Shown here in pieces: positions 54,439-62,862 of a stretch of 64,000 nt of DNA. Numbering within the stretch: position 1 is the first letter of the stretch; every line of letters begins with the position of its first letter. Source of the stretch: Pseudopedobacter saltans DSM 12145 (lineage in GTDB: Bacteria > Bacteroidota > Bacteroidia > Sphingobacteriales > Sphingobacteriaceae). The notes below the pieces were generated by a model, which saw nothing but the letters and a program-made list of their open reading frames with translations, did no database searches and was not told where the DNA came from. The DNA lies in NCBI RefSeq assembly GCF_000190735.1, contig NC_015177.1, forward strand, positions 2,914,001-2,978,000, read 5' to 3'. The position numbers and the translations under genes were made by a program.

Positions 54439-54513
54439 TGGAGGCTACTGGATTCGAACCAGTGACCCTCTGCTTGTAAGGCAGATGCTCTGAACCAGCT
54501 GAGCTAAGCCTCC
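54439..54513 (-). tRNA. tRNA-Val(TAC)
   Basis: Full cloverleaf on the minus strand: acceptor GGAGGCT/AGCCTCC, D stem GCTC/GAGC, anticodon arm TCTGC-CTTACAA-GCAGA with anticodon TAC (54478-54476), T arm ACTGG-TTCGAAT-CCAGT. All stems pair. No encoded CCA (the sequence continues CAT after the discriminator). Confidence 0.95.
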
Positions 54514-54533
54514 TAAATAATTTTAAAAGATGG

Positions 54534-54608
54534 TGGAGGCTACTGGATTCGAACCAGTGACCCTCTGCTTGTAAGGCAGATGCTCTGAACCAGCTGAGCT
54601 AAGCCTCC
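54534..54608 (-). tRNA. tRNA-Val(TAC)
   Basis: Identical in sequence to the tRNA-Val at 54439-54513 and 20 bases upstream of it on the minus strand, so the two form one transcript. Anticodon TAC, all stems pair. Confidence 0.95.
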
Positions 54609-54698
54609 ATCTTTTTTATTTTAAAGAACTTGTCTTTGTCCCCGTTTGGGATTGCAAAAGTAACTTCTTATTTCATATTTCCAAAATTTTTTTTCATT

Positions 54699-55424
54699 TT
54701 ATCCTAGTACATCTTCCAATACGTCCTGCGACTTAATCACACCAAAATTATCAACATGCAAACTAAAATAATCTATCAAACTATCTAATAAATACTTACG
54801 TGTTAAATTATCTAGCTTAACATTCTTATAATCCTGTATGGGTGTGCGGATAATTTCTATAAATTTTTCTAAAAAAAATTCCTTGATAAAGAAAGCGTGT
54901 GGAGGTTCGGAACTAACAAAAGCTCCCTCTTTAAGATCGAAATAAGAACTGGTATCGGCAAAGCTTAAATCAGGATGAAAGCCCAGAAACCGTGTTAGTT
55001 TCATTAAAAACACCAAATGAAAGTTAGCAACACTTCCATCTTCCTGATCCAAAAGTTCGATAGAAGTACTTATAAATTCAAATAAGAGTGCGTCATCCAC
55101 CTGTTCTTTAATTGATTTATATATAACTTCATTTAAGAACATCGCTATCGCACTTTTCGAAATATCATAAGGTATAGAAGATAAAATAGGAGAACTTCTT
55201 ACATCAGAAACTTTATGCATTGTAGCCATGGGTTTATGATAAACTACCATATCCAACAAATGCAAAGCTTGTAGCATATTCATTTTAACCTTAGCCTTTG
55301 GCTTCTTCACCCCATTTATGAGATAAGATTGTACCCCGAATTTTTCGGTAAAAATCTTTACTACCACGCTACTTTCCGAGTAATCAGTAACCTTTAAGAC
55401 TATTCCCCTGGTCTTATGAAGCAT
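54699..55424 (-). CDS. recO: DNA repair protein RecO
   Basis: This 241-residue protein has the N-terminal OB fold of RecO (MLHKTRGIVLKVTDYSESSVVVKIFTEKFG in parts, with LINGVKKPKAK), and a helical C-terminal part. It loads RecA onto SSB-coated DNA together with RecR. The C-terminal zinc cysteines found in some RecO proteins are absent. It is encoded 8 bases after the GH28-type gene, probably on the same transcript. Confidence 0.92.
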   Translation of the reverse strand: MLHKTRGIVLKVTDYSESSVVVKIFTEKFGVQSYLINGVKKPKAKVKMNMLQALHLLDMVVYHKPMATMHKVSDVRSSPILSSIPYDISKSAIAMFLNEVIYKSIKEQVDDALLFEFISTSIELLDQEDGSVANFHLVFLMKLTRFLGFHPDLSFADTSSYFDLKEGAFVSSEPPHAFFIKEFFLEKFIEIIRTPIQDYKNVKLDNLTRKYLLDSLIDYFSLHVDNFGVIKSQDVLEDVLG

Positions 55425-55432
55425 TTCTACTG

Positions 55433-56803
55433 TTATTTTGCACTTGAAGGAACCTTAACCGCCTCTCCAATAACGACATCATTAAACACAATATTTTCAA
55501 CATTTGTAAAGCTTAAAGCAGTTTTACAAGAATCTATTTTCACATTAGTAAATTGAATATCTCGCACTTTTTTTGTTGGATATCCCTGGATAACCAAACC
55601 AGCGTTTGCAGCGCTTCGACATGTCAAATTATCTACAAATACATTTCGAATATCAGTCTCAAACCCATTTCCTTCTCCGTGATAATAAGAAGTAACAAAA
55701 AAACAATCTTCAACCTCCCCAAACACTACATTATTTATATAGATATCTCTGATAAAACCTCCTCTGTCGGGATTAGATTTTAAATATATACCTCGTTTAC
55801 AATAACCGCCATATGTACAATTTTCTACAAAGACATTTTGTACTCCAGCAGACATTTCACTTCCAATTACAACACCGTGTAATCCTTTAAATCTGCAATT
55901 ACGGATTATGATATTTTCTGAAGTGAGACCTATTCTTCTTCCTTCATAGTCCCTTCCCGCCTTTATAGCGATGTTATCATCAGCATTATTAAAGTCTATA
56001 TCTTCTATCAATACATTCTTGGAATATTCAGGATCGAAACCATCATTATTTTTATTAAATGCATCGAATTTCACTTTCCTTGCAGTAATATTTTCCGACT
56101 TCAAAAAATGCACACACCAAAAAGGAGAGTTGGTTATAGTCACTCCCTCTATCAGTATATTCTTACACTCAAAAAACTGGATAAACTGAGGTCTAAGAAA
56201 ATGCCCTTCGCCAAACTGTCTTTTTTCTATAGGAACATTCTCATGATTCATTTTCCGACTCAATTCCTGACTCTGTTTTTGTTTACCATGCCATAAGTTG
56301 AATGAGTCCTTTGCATTCCCGTCAATAGTTCCTTCACCGATAATAGCTACATTTTTAACCTGATACGCATATATAAAAGGACTATAATTATATAAAAAGG
56401 TTCCTTCCCAACTTGTCAGAACCGTAGGAAGATAATCTTTAGCTTCATTACTAAAAATTAATTTAGCCCCCTTTTGTATATCTATAGACATATTGTCAAC
56501 CATATGAATAGGTCCCCGCAGCAAATACACTCCAGGAGGGACAATGATTCGAGCTCCATTTTGTTCTTTACAAATTTGAATCACTTTATCAAAAGCAGGT
56601 TTACTATCTGACAGAGAATCTCCTACAGCGCCAAAATCTGTTATGATCAACTTATTTTTCGAAATCGTTGGTGGAATAATAGTCTTTAAAATCTGATTCA
56701 TTTTTTGTTCTCTGGATAATTCTTTTTTCTGAAAAGAATTACACGAAGAGCTAAGAAATAAAGCACATACAACAACAAATTTAAGTTTCAGTCCTGTTTC
56801 CAT
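55433..56803 (-). CDS. GH28-type right-handed beta-helix lipoprotein
   Basis: This 456-residue lipoprotein (SSSC, about residue 21) has the polygalacturonase-type beta-helix. It has the N-terminal DFGAVGDSLSDSKPAFDKVI pattern, NNDGFDPEYSKN, the DD pair Asp275-Asp276 (NADDNIAIKAG), and LHGVVIGSEMS with His near 304, the usual GH28 active-site order. GH28 enzymes hydrolyse galacturonan or related uronic polymers. The ATG at 56803 is preferred to the TTG at 56818. It is not inside the PUL but sits directly before recO. Confidence 0.85.
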   Translation of the reverse strand: METGLKLKFVVVCALFLSSSCNSFQKKELSREQKMNQILKTIIPPTISKNKLIITDFGAVGDSLSDSKPAFDKVIQICKEQNGARIIVPPGVYLLRGPIHMVDNMSIDIQKGAKLIFSNEAKDYLPTVLTSWEGTFLYNYSPFIYAYQVKNVAIIGEGTIDGNAKDSFNLWHGKQKQSQELSRKMNHENVPIEKRQFGEGHFLRPQFIQFFECKNILIEGVTITNSPFWCVHFLKSENITARKVKFDAFNKNNDGFDPEYSKNVLIEDIDFNNADDNIAIKAGRDYEGRRIGLTSENIIIRNCRFKGLHGVVIGSEMSAGVQNVFVENCTYGGYCKRGIYLKSNPDRGGFIRDIYINNVVFGEVEDCFFVTSYYHGEGNGFETDIRNVFVDNLTCRSAANAGLVIQGYPTKKVRDIQFTNVKIDSCKTALSFTNVENIVFNDVVIGEAVKVPSSAK

Positions 56804-56818
56804 TGATTCCTTATTCAA

Positions 56819-57030
56819 TTCATAAAATCATAAAATTAGTTGATTATGGTGAATTAATTCAATTTAATCCCACTATAATATAAAGATTAGCCCCTTTTTC
56901 ACATTTCAAAACTCAATATCAAATACTTAGTATTCATTTCAGCTACATCACAAGCTAACCCCAGCATTCAAATACTCTATAAAATAACACATCTACTATT
57001 TCAAAGCCGGTGTTTACTGTTTTATGGTTT
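56819..57030. promoter_or_regulatory. Gene-free spacer between divergent genes
   Basis: About 210 AT-rich bases between the GH28-type gene and the LytS-type kinase. Apart from the -7 element listed next I see no repeat, RNA gene or short reading frame in it. Confidence 0.4.
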
Positions 57031-57038
57031 TAGTTTTG
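57031..57038 (+). promoter_or_regulatory. Possible -7 element of the kinase-regulator operon
   Basis: TAGTTTTG (57031-57038) fits TAnnTTTG exactly. No clear TTG lies 19-21 bases upstream, so confidence is limited. It would put the transcript start about 35 bases before the ATG at 57080. Confidence 0.35.
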
Positions 57039-57079
57039 CTATTATTGCTACAAGTTTGATGAAAATTAAACTTTACATT

Positions 57080-58696
57080 ATGAAAAAGATAACCTTTATA
57101 TTCCTATATCTTATTATTTGGCTACCTACAATAAATGCACAAAAAGGCATCAACTTTTCTCGCTATTATGCTGCGGGAGGAAAACTGCTCATGTGCGTAG
57201 ATAGTGCGGCCAAAAACGTCTATTATCACAATATATTCCCCAATCAACCCAATACCACCTTTAATTATTTGCCTGATGCTAATAATGCTAGCATCCAAAT
57301 TAATTTTCGGAGAAATATTAATGTGCCGAATTTTCGGTATACCATTTTGGTAGATGATAAGCCAATTTTAGTAAATCAATCCATCAACCAGGCAAAATTA
57401 AAAGACACTCACGCAGGGGGTGACGAAGAGATATTTCGTTCTACTTCACTCGGTACCTTTCCTATCAAAAATAAAGTTATTACAGTATTAGTCTTTAGCA
57501 TCGAGAAACCTATAGATATTGACAAATCTGTTTTTTATGGTAAACTTATCCCGAGAGCAAAAATTTTAGGATTTTCAAAACGTTTCAAAACCGAAAAAGG
57601 TGTCGACTACAACAGAATCATGGCTCTAAAGGATAGCACAAAGCTCATTTTTACTCAAAAAGACGATGAACTAACTATTTATAAAGACAAATCTGATATT
57701 GACTATGTCTACTATACCACCATAAAAGACAAGCAAACCAATAAAATAATTTTCGAATCAACTGCATGGCAATATGGCGGTGTAGTCGACAAACATGAAT
57801 TTGTACCTTATATCAACATAGATAGAAGTATTTTCAAAAAATCGGGGGATTATGAAATTATTATTCAGCCATTAATAAAATGGAACAACTGTTTCAATTG
57901 TGACACTTCACCCAAAGAAATAGAAAAACATATAACCAGACATACGCTTTCCATAATATTAGATGAAGAGAACTATACTAAGAAAGAACTTTTTATATAT
58001 ACACTTATCGTAGCACTTTCTATTGGGTTAACCTGTCTTTCTATTATTTATATCATCAAAAAAAGAAACAAAAAAAGACTGGCACAAAAAGAGCAGCAGA
58101 AAAACATTGCAAAGCTCCAACTTAATTCAATTCGTTCCCAATTAAACCCCCACTTTCTGTTTAATGCGCTCTCTGGCATTCAAAATTTAATGAACAAAAA
58201 CGAAATAGACAATGCCAATAAGTACCTTTCTAAATTTGCCCGGTTAACTCGTAACGTACTTGATGATAAAGAACTGATTAGTTTATCGCAGGAAAAAAAG
58301 CTACTAGACGATTACTTACAAATGGAGCAATTGCGGTTCGGCTTTCAGTACGAAATTAATCACTCCGAAAACTTAGATTTAGATAACATAGAAATACCAA
58401 GTATGCTGCTGCAACCTTTTGTAGAAAATGCGGTGAAACACGGCATATCGCAAAAAGCTGCCGATGGAAAAATTACAATCACATTTATTAAGCAAGCAAA
58501 TGATTTGATGTTAACTGTTTCTGATAATGGAAATGGATTTGATACAGAAAAAAGGAATATTGGCTTGGGAATGCAATTAAGTGACAGTAGAATAGCATTA
58601 TTAAATAGTATTTATAAAAAAAATCGCTTTAACTTGACTATACAATCAAGCACTAAAGGCACTGAAATAGACTTAACATTAACCGATTGGCTATAG
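57080..58696 (+). CDS. LytS-type sensor histidine kinase
   Basis: This protein of about 538 residues has a signal peptide, a periplasmic part (about 25-300) of unknown fold, one membrane helix (about 305-328; IVALSIGLTCLSIIYIIKK), and a cytoplasmic His_kinase/HATPase_c module with LNSIRSQLNPHFLFNALSG (phospho-acceptor His in NPHFLFN) and DNGNGFD. An ATG at 57059 would add seven residues; 57080 gives the cleaner signal peptide. The regulator gene follows after 4 bases. The signal is unknown. Confidence 0.92.
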   Translation: MKKITFIFLYLIIWLPTINAQKGINFSRYYAAGGKLLMCVDSAAKNVYYHNIFPNQPNTTFNYLPDANNASIQINFRRNINVPNFRYTILVDDKPILVNQSINQAKLKDTHAGGDEEIFRSTSLGTFPIKNKVITVLVFSIEKPIDIDKSVFYGKLIPRAKILGFSKRFKTEKGVDYNRIMALKDSTKLIFTQKDDELTIYKDKSDIDYVYYTTIKDKQTNKIIFESTAWQYGGVVDKHEFVPYINIDRSIFKKSGDYEIIIQPLIKWNNCFNCDTSPKEIEKHITRHTLSIILDEENYTKKELFIYTLIVALSIGLTCLSIIYIIKKRNKKRLAQKEQQKNIAKLQLNSIRSQLNPHFLFNALSGIQNLMNKNEIDNANKYLSKFARLTRNVLDDKELISLSQEKKLLDDYLQMEQLRFGFQYEINHSENLDLDNIEIPSMLLQPFVENAVKHGISQKAADGKITITFIKQANDLMLTVSDNGNGFDTEKRNIGLGMQLSDSRIALLNSIYKKNRFNLTIQSSTKGTEIDLTLTDWL

Positions 58697-58700
58697 TGTG

Positions 58701-59447
58701 ATGAGAGCAGTTTTAATAGACGACGAAATTTCCAACTTAGAAAACCTGCGGAATCTGCTAACAAAGCACTGTCCGCAGGTATCAATAATTGCAACAGCAC
58801 AAAATGTAAGTGACGCGGTAGACGCTATTGACAAACATTTACCTGAATTAGTGTTTCTGGACATTCAAATGGGCGAACAAACAGGCTTTGACGTACTAAA
58901 ACTGCTTCCCAAACGTAATTTCGAAGTTATTTTTGTTACCGCTTACGACCAATATGGAATACAAGCTGTAAAATTTGCCGCCTTAGATTATCTTTTAAAA
59001 CCAGTTGATATTGAGGAACTAATGAATGCAGTAAATAAAGCCGAGCATAAATTGGCATCACAGATACAATCTTCGCAGCTCGATTTTTTACTACAGCAAT
59101 TAAAAAAGCCAGAAACGAACGTTAGTAAAATAGCCCTGCAGATGCAGAGCGAAATAAGGTATGTTACTTTATCAGAAATTATACGTTGCGAAGCAGACAA
59201 TACTTATACCCACTTCTACCTTTCAGGCAACGAAAAAATATTGGTTTCTAAACCCCTTAAAGAATATGCCGATTTATTGCGCCCCAATGGATTTTTAAGA
59301 ACTCACCAAAGTCACTTAGTAAATCCAAAATATGTAAAAAGCTGGTTAAAAGAAGATGGTGGTATCCTACTTTTAATGTCTGGAGAAAAAATCCCTATTT
59401 CTAAACCCAATAAAGACACTGTCAAACAAGCCTTACAACAGATCTAA
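58701..59447 (+). CDS. LytTR-family response regulator
   Basis: This 248-residue regulator has a receiver domain (about 1-120; LIDDE, phospho-acceptor Asp54 in VFLDIQMG, Lys in LLKPV) and a LytTR DNA-binding domain (about 145-245; EIIRCEADNTYTHFYL, LRTHQSHLVNPKYVKSW). It is the partner of the kinase just upstream. A GTG at 58698 is also in frame, but the ATG at 58701 is preferred. Confidence 0.95.
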   Translation: MRAVLIDDEISNLENLRNLLTKHCPQVSIIATAQNVSDAVDAIDKHLPELVFLDIQMGEQTGFDVLKLLPKRNFEVIFVTAYDQYGIQAVKFAALDYLLKPVDIEELMNAVNKAEHKLASQIQSSQLDFLLQQLKKPETNVSKIALQMQSEIRYVTLSEIIRCEADNTYTHFYLSGNEKILVSKPLKEYADLLRPNGFLRTHQSHLVNPKYVKSWLKEDGGILLLMSGEKIPISKPNKDTVKQALQQI

Positions 59448-59521
59448 GTAAAGTAAATCCTATTTTCCCATAATAAGTTGAATTTGTTATCAACTTTTTC
59501 AGAGGTGAGACATCTAAAATA

Positions 59522-59551
59522 AAGAAGCCTCACATTTCTGAGAGGCTTCTT
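59522..59551 (-). terminator. Terminator of tRNA-Lys
   Basis: AAGAAGCCTC (59522-59531) pairs with GAGGCTTCTT (59542-59551), perfect 10 bp with a 10-base loop. On the minus strand it is followed by TATTTTAG. Confidence 0.85.
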
Positions 59552-59552
59552 G

Positions 59553-59625
59553 TGATCCCGCTGGGATTCGAACCCAGGACCACTACATTAAAAGTGTAAT
59601 GCTCTACCAGCTGAGCTACGGAATC
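59553..59625 (-). tRNA. tRNA-Lys(TTT)
   Basis: Cloverleaf on the minus strand: acceptor GATTCCG/CGGGATC with one G-T pair, D stem GCTC/GAGC, anticodon arm TTACA-CTTTTAA-TGTAG with anticodon TTT, T arm CTGGG-TTCGAAT-CCCAG. Single gene with its own terminator. Confidence 0.94.
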
Positions 59626-59755
59626 TTACTTTATTGATCTCTTGTTGTTTTCAGTAAAGTTGTGCAAAGGTAATACTTTGCCCTATTCGCTCCAAATGAT
59701 TTGATAACAAAAAAACAAAGTTTTATTTAAGTATCTATTTATCAGTGCAAAAAAA

Positions 59756-60670
59756 TCACACCTTTTTATCGAGTAGATTATCTAATGCCATATTTAAAGT
59801 TGGGTATTTAAATCGATAACCCGTAGCCAATAATTTAGCCACCGACATTTTTGTACTGCCTAATAAAATGGTACTCATTTCTCCTAAAGCGATCTTCAAA
59901 ACTATTCCAGGAACAGCCGGAACCCATAAAAATTTATGCAGTTTTTTCGAAAGGAGAGAAGAAAAGGCTTTATTTCGATGAGGCTCAGGAGAACTCATGT
60001 TATATACTCCTCCTAAATCATTTTCTATAAAATGCATATAAACCCCTACAGCGTCTTTAATATGAATCCAGGACATCCATTGCCGTCCATTCCCAAGCGG
60101 AGCGCCTACACCCAGTTTAAAAGGAACAACTAGTTTAGGAAAAGCCCCTTTCTCCTTATCCAATATAATACCTGTCCTCAACTTCACTATCCTCAAATCA
60201 AAATCTTTACCTCGATCCACCGCCTTTTCCCACAAATGACAACAGTTACCCAAAAAATCATTCTTAGGCAGCGCCGGCTCTTCCATCATTTCGTCTCCCC
60301 TATCGCTATAATAACCAGATGCCGATGCCGATATCACTGTCTCTACCTGATGATTTATCTTATCCATTAAATGATAAATCAGATTGATTGAATCTACTCT
60401 ACTCTTAATTATCTCCTGCTTTCTCTTATCTGTCCAACGTTTATCTCCAATACCTGCACCGGCAAGATGTATTATAATTTCAACTCCTTCCAAACACCTT
60501 TCATCAATTTCACCTGTTTCTATATTCCAAAAATAAGTAGTCACCCCTAATATCTGTCTTCTCTCTCCCCTACTCAAATGATTTACACGATATCCCCTTT
60601 CTAATAATTCTTTTGTTAAATGCGTTCCTAAAAATCCGCTGCCTCCGGTAATTAAAATCTTTTTGATCAT
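59756..60670 (-). CDS. TIGR01777-family NAD-dependent epimerase
   Basis: This 304-residue protein has the N-terminal Rossmann motif ITGGSGFLGTHLTKEL and the TIGR01777 features HLAGAGIGDKRWTDKRK, SASASGYYSDRGD, RIVKLRTGIILD and GNGRQWMSWIHIKDAV. The family (YfcH/SulA-like) is related to sugar epimerases but the substrate is unknown. Divergent from the [2Fe-2S] protein gene. Confidence 0.93.
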   Translation of the reverse strand: MIKKILITGGSGFLGTHLTKELLERGYRVNHLSRGERRQILGVTTYFWNIETGEIDERCLEGVEIIIHLAGAGIGDKRWTDKRKQEIIKSRVDSINLIYHLMDKINHQVETVISASASGYYSDRGDEMMEEPALPKNDFLGNCCHLWEKAVDRGKDFDLRIVKLRTGIILDKEKGAFPKLVVPFKLGVGAPLGNGRQWMSWIHIKDAVGVYMHFIENDLGGVYNMSSPEPHRNKAFSSLLSKKLHKFLWVPAVPGIVLKIALGEMSTILLGSTKMSVAKLLATGYRFKYPTLNMALDNLLDKKV

Positions 60671-60754
60671 ATCTCTTAAACCATTTTTGGGGATTTAAGT
60701 TTACAAATTAGGATAGTTTTAGCTTTATAGTAATTTTGACAAAAAATAAATAGC

Positions 60755-61081
60755 ATGAGACAGAAATATAAGAAACATATCTTCGTTTGTACCAACCAAA
60801 GACCCGAAGGCGCCAGAGTTTGTTGTGGAGAGCAGCATGGGCTCGCTTTGACTGCAGCGTTCAAAAAAGCTGTAAAAGATAACGGTCTTTTAGCAACTGT
60901 TAGAGCACAACGAGCGGGATGTTTGGAAACATGTGAACTTGGCCCTAGTGTTGTTGTATACCCTGAAGGTATATTTTATGGCAAAGTACAACTATCAGAT
61001 GTTGATGAAATTGTAAAAGAACATATTATGAACGACAGAATAGTGGAAAGACTGGCTTTAGACTTCCCTTCAGAAGAATAA
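60755..61081 (+). CDS. Thioredoxin-like [2Fe-2S] ferredoxin domain protein
   Basis: This 108-residue protein has a thioredoxin-like [2Fe-2S] fold. Cysteines in FVCTNQRP, VCCGEQHG and GCLETCELGP match the family ligands (Cys12, Cys23/24 and the pair near 50-54). It probably transfers electrons in the cytoplasm; the partner is unknown. A strong terminator follows. Confidence 0.9.
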   Translation: MRQKYKKHIFVCTNQRPEGARVCCGEQHGLALTAAFKKAVKDNGLLATVRAQRAGCLETCELGPSVVVYPEGIFYGKVQLSDVDEIVKEHIMNDRIVERLALDFPSEE

Positions 61082-61085
61082 TAAA

Positions 61086-61115
61086 AATCAACAAAGGGCA
61101 GCCCCTTTGTTGATT
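61086..61115. terminator. Bidirectional terminator
   Basis: AATCAACAAAGGG (61086-61098) pairs with CCCTTTGTTGATT (61103-61115) with a 4-base loop, flanked by A and T runs. It overlaps the stop codon of the DUF2490 gene. Confidence 0.9.
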
Positions 61116-61806
61116 AAAATCTGGTATATGCTGCTAATTGTAAAATATTATTAGTCAGGCCTTCGGTTCTTTGTTTAATTCGCTGATTCATATAACCCAT
61201 TTCTAGATCAAAAGAAGGTTTGAATCTATAACCTAAAGAAACATAGGCTCTGTTTTGATCAAAAAAACTCCCATTAACTTTATTTTGTACATTAAAAAAA
61301 AGCTCGTTCTGAAGCCCTAAAAAGATTCCTTCTGTAAATGGCGTCTGATTAGAAAAAGGCAATAAAGTCCTTACAAAATAACGTAAACGCTGAGAAAACA
61401 CATTACCCTGAACCTGTTCAATAAAACGCTGTTCAAACCGGAGTCTATGGTTCAAACCTACATCCCCTATTTTTTGCAGATAAATCAATTGCTCCCAAAT
61501 TCTTTGCTCAGTCAGGTTAACGTCCAAAAGATCTGACTTAAATTTACTGTTAACCCAGGCATATCCAAGCGTCACATTCATTTCCTTGTTAATAAAATAG
61601 GTAACACCGGGCCTCACCAGAATATTTTTCAGATAGTCAAATTCATCTGCACTTCTTGCTTGAACATCTAAATGTAACCCCAGCTTCTCATTTAGTCGCT
61701 GGCTATGAAAAACTGCTCCCCAACCACAAAACTCAGAATTTTGATTTGAATAAACTTTTAGAGAACAAAATAATACAATCAATAAGACACAAATTTTAAA
61801 CGGCAT
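61114..61806 (-). CDS. DUF2490 outer-membrane beta-barrel protein
   Basis: This 230-residue protein has a signal peptide (about 1-20) and the DUF2490 pattern: WGAVFHSQRLNEKLGLHLDVQAR in parts, RPGVTYFINKEMNVTLGYAW and HRLRFEQRF, ending in YTRF with a terminal Phe as in barrels. The function of the family is unknown. Monocistronic between two terminators. Confidence 0.85.
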   Translation of the reverse strand: MPFKICVLLIVLFCSLKVYSNQNSEFCGWGAVFHSQRLNEKLGLHLDVQARSADEFDYLKNILVRPGVTYFINKEMNVTLGYAWVNSKFKSDLLDVNLTEQRIWEQLIYLQKIGDVGLNHRLRFEQRFIEQVQGNVFSQRLRYFVRTLLPFSNQTPFTEGIFLGLQNELFFNVQNKVNGSFFDQNRAYVSLGYRFKPSFDLEMGYMNQRIKQRTEGLTNNILQLAAYTRF

Positions 61807-61832
61807 AACACAGTAAAGTAAGCCTTAAATAT

Positions 61833-61866
61833 AAAAAAGCCCTCCAAAATTTTGAAGGGCTTTTTT
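61833..61866 (-). terminator. Terminator after lspA
   Basis: AAAAAAGCCCT (61833-61843) and AGGGCTTTTTT (61856-61866) form an 11-bp stem with inner CAAAA/TTTG pairing. It ends the ileS-dksA-lspA transcript. Confidence 0.9.
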
Positions 61867-61872
61867 ATATTT

Positions 61873-62475
61873 CTAATCTTCGACAACCTCGCTATTTGGC
61901 GATGGTACTTCTTTTATCTCTTCCTTAAAATACGTTTTTTGATTCAGGAGTATTATAAACACGCCGATAGAGATAGCTGCATCTGCGATGTTAAAAACCG
62001 GCCTGAAAAAAATAAATTCCTCACCTGACCATATAGGAAACCAGTCGGGAAAGCTGCCTTTCAATATTGGAAAATAAAACATGTCTACCACTCTGCCATG
62101 GAACAATTTTTCATATCCATAAATAACGCCATAAAAAACTGAGTCTATGATATTCCCCAGCGCTCCCGCGAAAATCAAGGCTACGCTTAAAATAAAACCG
62201 CGGTGATATTTATGCTTTATCAGGTAATGCAAACCATAACCTATTCCCCCTACAGCTAATATTCTAAACAAAGACAATGCTAACTTTCCGGCTTCACCGC
62301 CAAACTCCATACCAAATGCCATCCCATTATTCTCCGTAAAGTGAATAATAAAAAAATTCTTAATAATATGGAACTCCTGACCAATAAACATATTGGTTTT
62401 TATCCATGTTTTAAGAACTTGATCAGCAATTAATACTAATAGAATAAGGATAATTGGTTTATTATATCCTTTCAT
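61873..62475 (-). CDS. lspA: Lipoprotein signal peptidase
   Basis: This 200-residue inner-membrane protease cleaves lipoprotein signals after lipidation. Four membrane helices; the catalytic aspartates are in GNIIDSVFYG and FNIADAAISIG, with ENNGMAFGMEF near the first helix. The C-terminal tail (about 175-200) is charged. Its ATG shares one base with the stop codon of the upstream gene (TAATG), so the two are translationally coupled. Many lipoproteins in this window depend on it. Confidence 0.96.
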   Translation of the reverse strand: MKGYNKPIILILLVLIADQVLKTWIKTNMFIGQEFHIIKNFFIIHFTENNGMAFGMEFGGEAGKLALSLFRILAVGGIGYGLHYLIKHKYHRGFILSVALIFAGALGNIIDSVFYGVIYGYEKLFHGRVVDMFYFPILKGSFPDWFPIWSGEEFIFFRPVFNIADAAISIGVFIILLNQKTYFKEEIKEVPSPNSEVVED

Positions 62476-62858
62476 TAATTCTGTTTTAATTTAGCTTCCA
62501 TACTTAAAGTGGCATGTGGTACAGCTCTTAAACGTTCTTTCTGAATAAGCTTACCTGTTTCGCGGCAAATGCCATATGTTTTATTTTCTATTCTTACCAG
62601 TGCAGCTTCTAAATTCTCTATAAATTTTTTCTGCCTTGCTGCCAACTGATTAATTTGTTCTTTTTCTAATGTTGCAGAACCATCTTCCAATGTTTTAAAA
62701 GTTCCTGCCGTATCATCTGTACCATTTGCATTAGGATTACTTAATGAATTGGCTAACAATGCTAACTCTTCCTTAGCACTATTCAACTTAGTGGTGATTA
62801 ATTCTTTGAACTCTTGAAGTTCTGCATCTGAGTAACGGTTTTTAGCAACATTTTCCAT
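62475..62858 (-). CDS. TraR/DksA-family protein with a degenerate zinc finger
   Basis: This 127-residue protein has a helical N-terminal part (about 10-75) and a DksA-like C-terminal motif YGICRETGKLIQKERLRAVPHATLSME, split over the finger. Only one of the four zinc cysteines is kept; the others are Thr, His/Ala and Ala or Ser. Such Cys-poor DksA proteins do not need zinc to keep the fold. It probably binds RNA polymerase in the secondary channel. It lies between ileS (4-base gap) and lspA. Confidence 0.88.
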   Translation of the reverse strand: MENVAKNRYSDAELQEFKELITTKLNSAKEELALLANSLSNPNANGTDDTAGTFKTLEDGSATLEKEQINQLAARQKKFIENLEAALVRIENKTYGICRETGKLIQKERLRAVPHATLSMEAKLKQN

Positions 62859-62862
62859 AGTC

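Larger units (their letters stand above)
53652..54513 (-). repeat. Tandem array: two GIY-YIG/tRNA-like cassettes behind a tRNA-Val gene
   Basis: Read on the minus strand the region is tRNA-Val + terminator, then two copies of [GIY-YIG gene, tRNA-Val-like sequence, terminator]. The terminator starts at 53652, 54027 and 54405 (plus-strand coordinates), giving units of 375 and 378 bases; the 3-base difference is one inserted codon in the nuclease gene. The two units differ at only a handful of positions, so the duplication is recent or is kept uniform by gene conversion. Confidence 0.9.

Noticed and set aside
53652-54513. Possible CRISPR-like array because of the repeated units
   Set aside because: The repeats are about 376 bases long and contain genes and tRNA-like parts; there are no short repeats with unique spacers.
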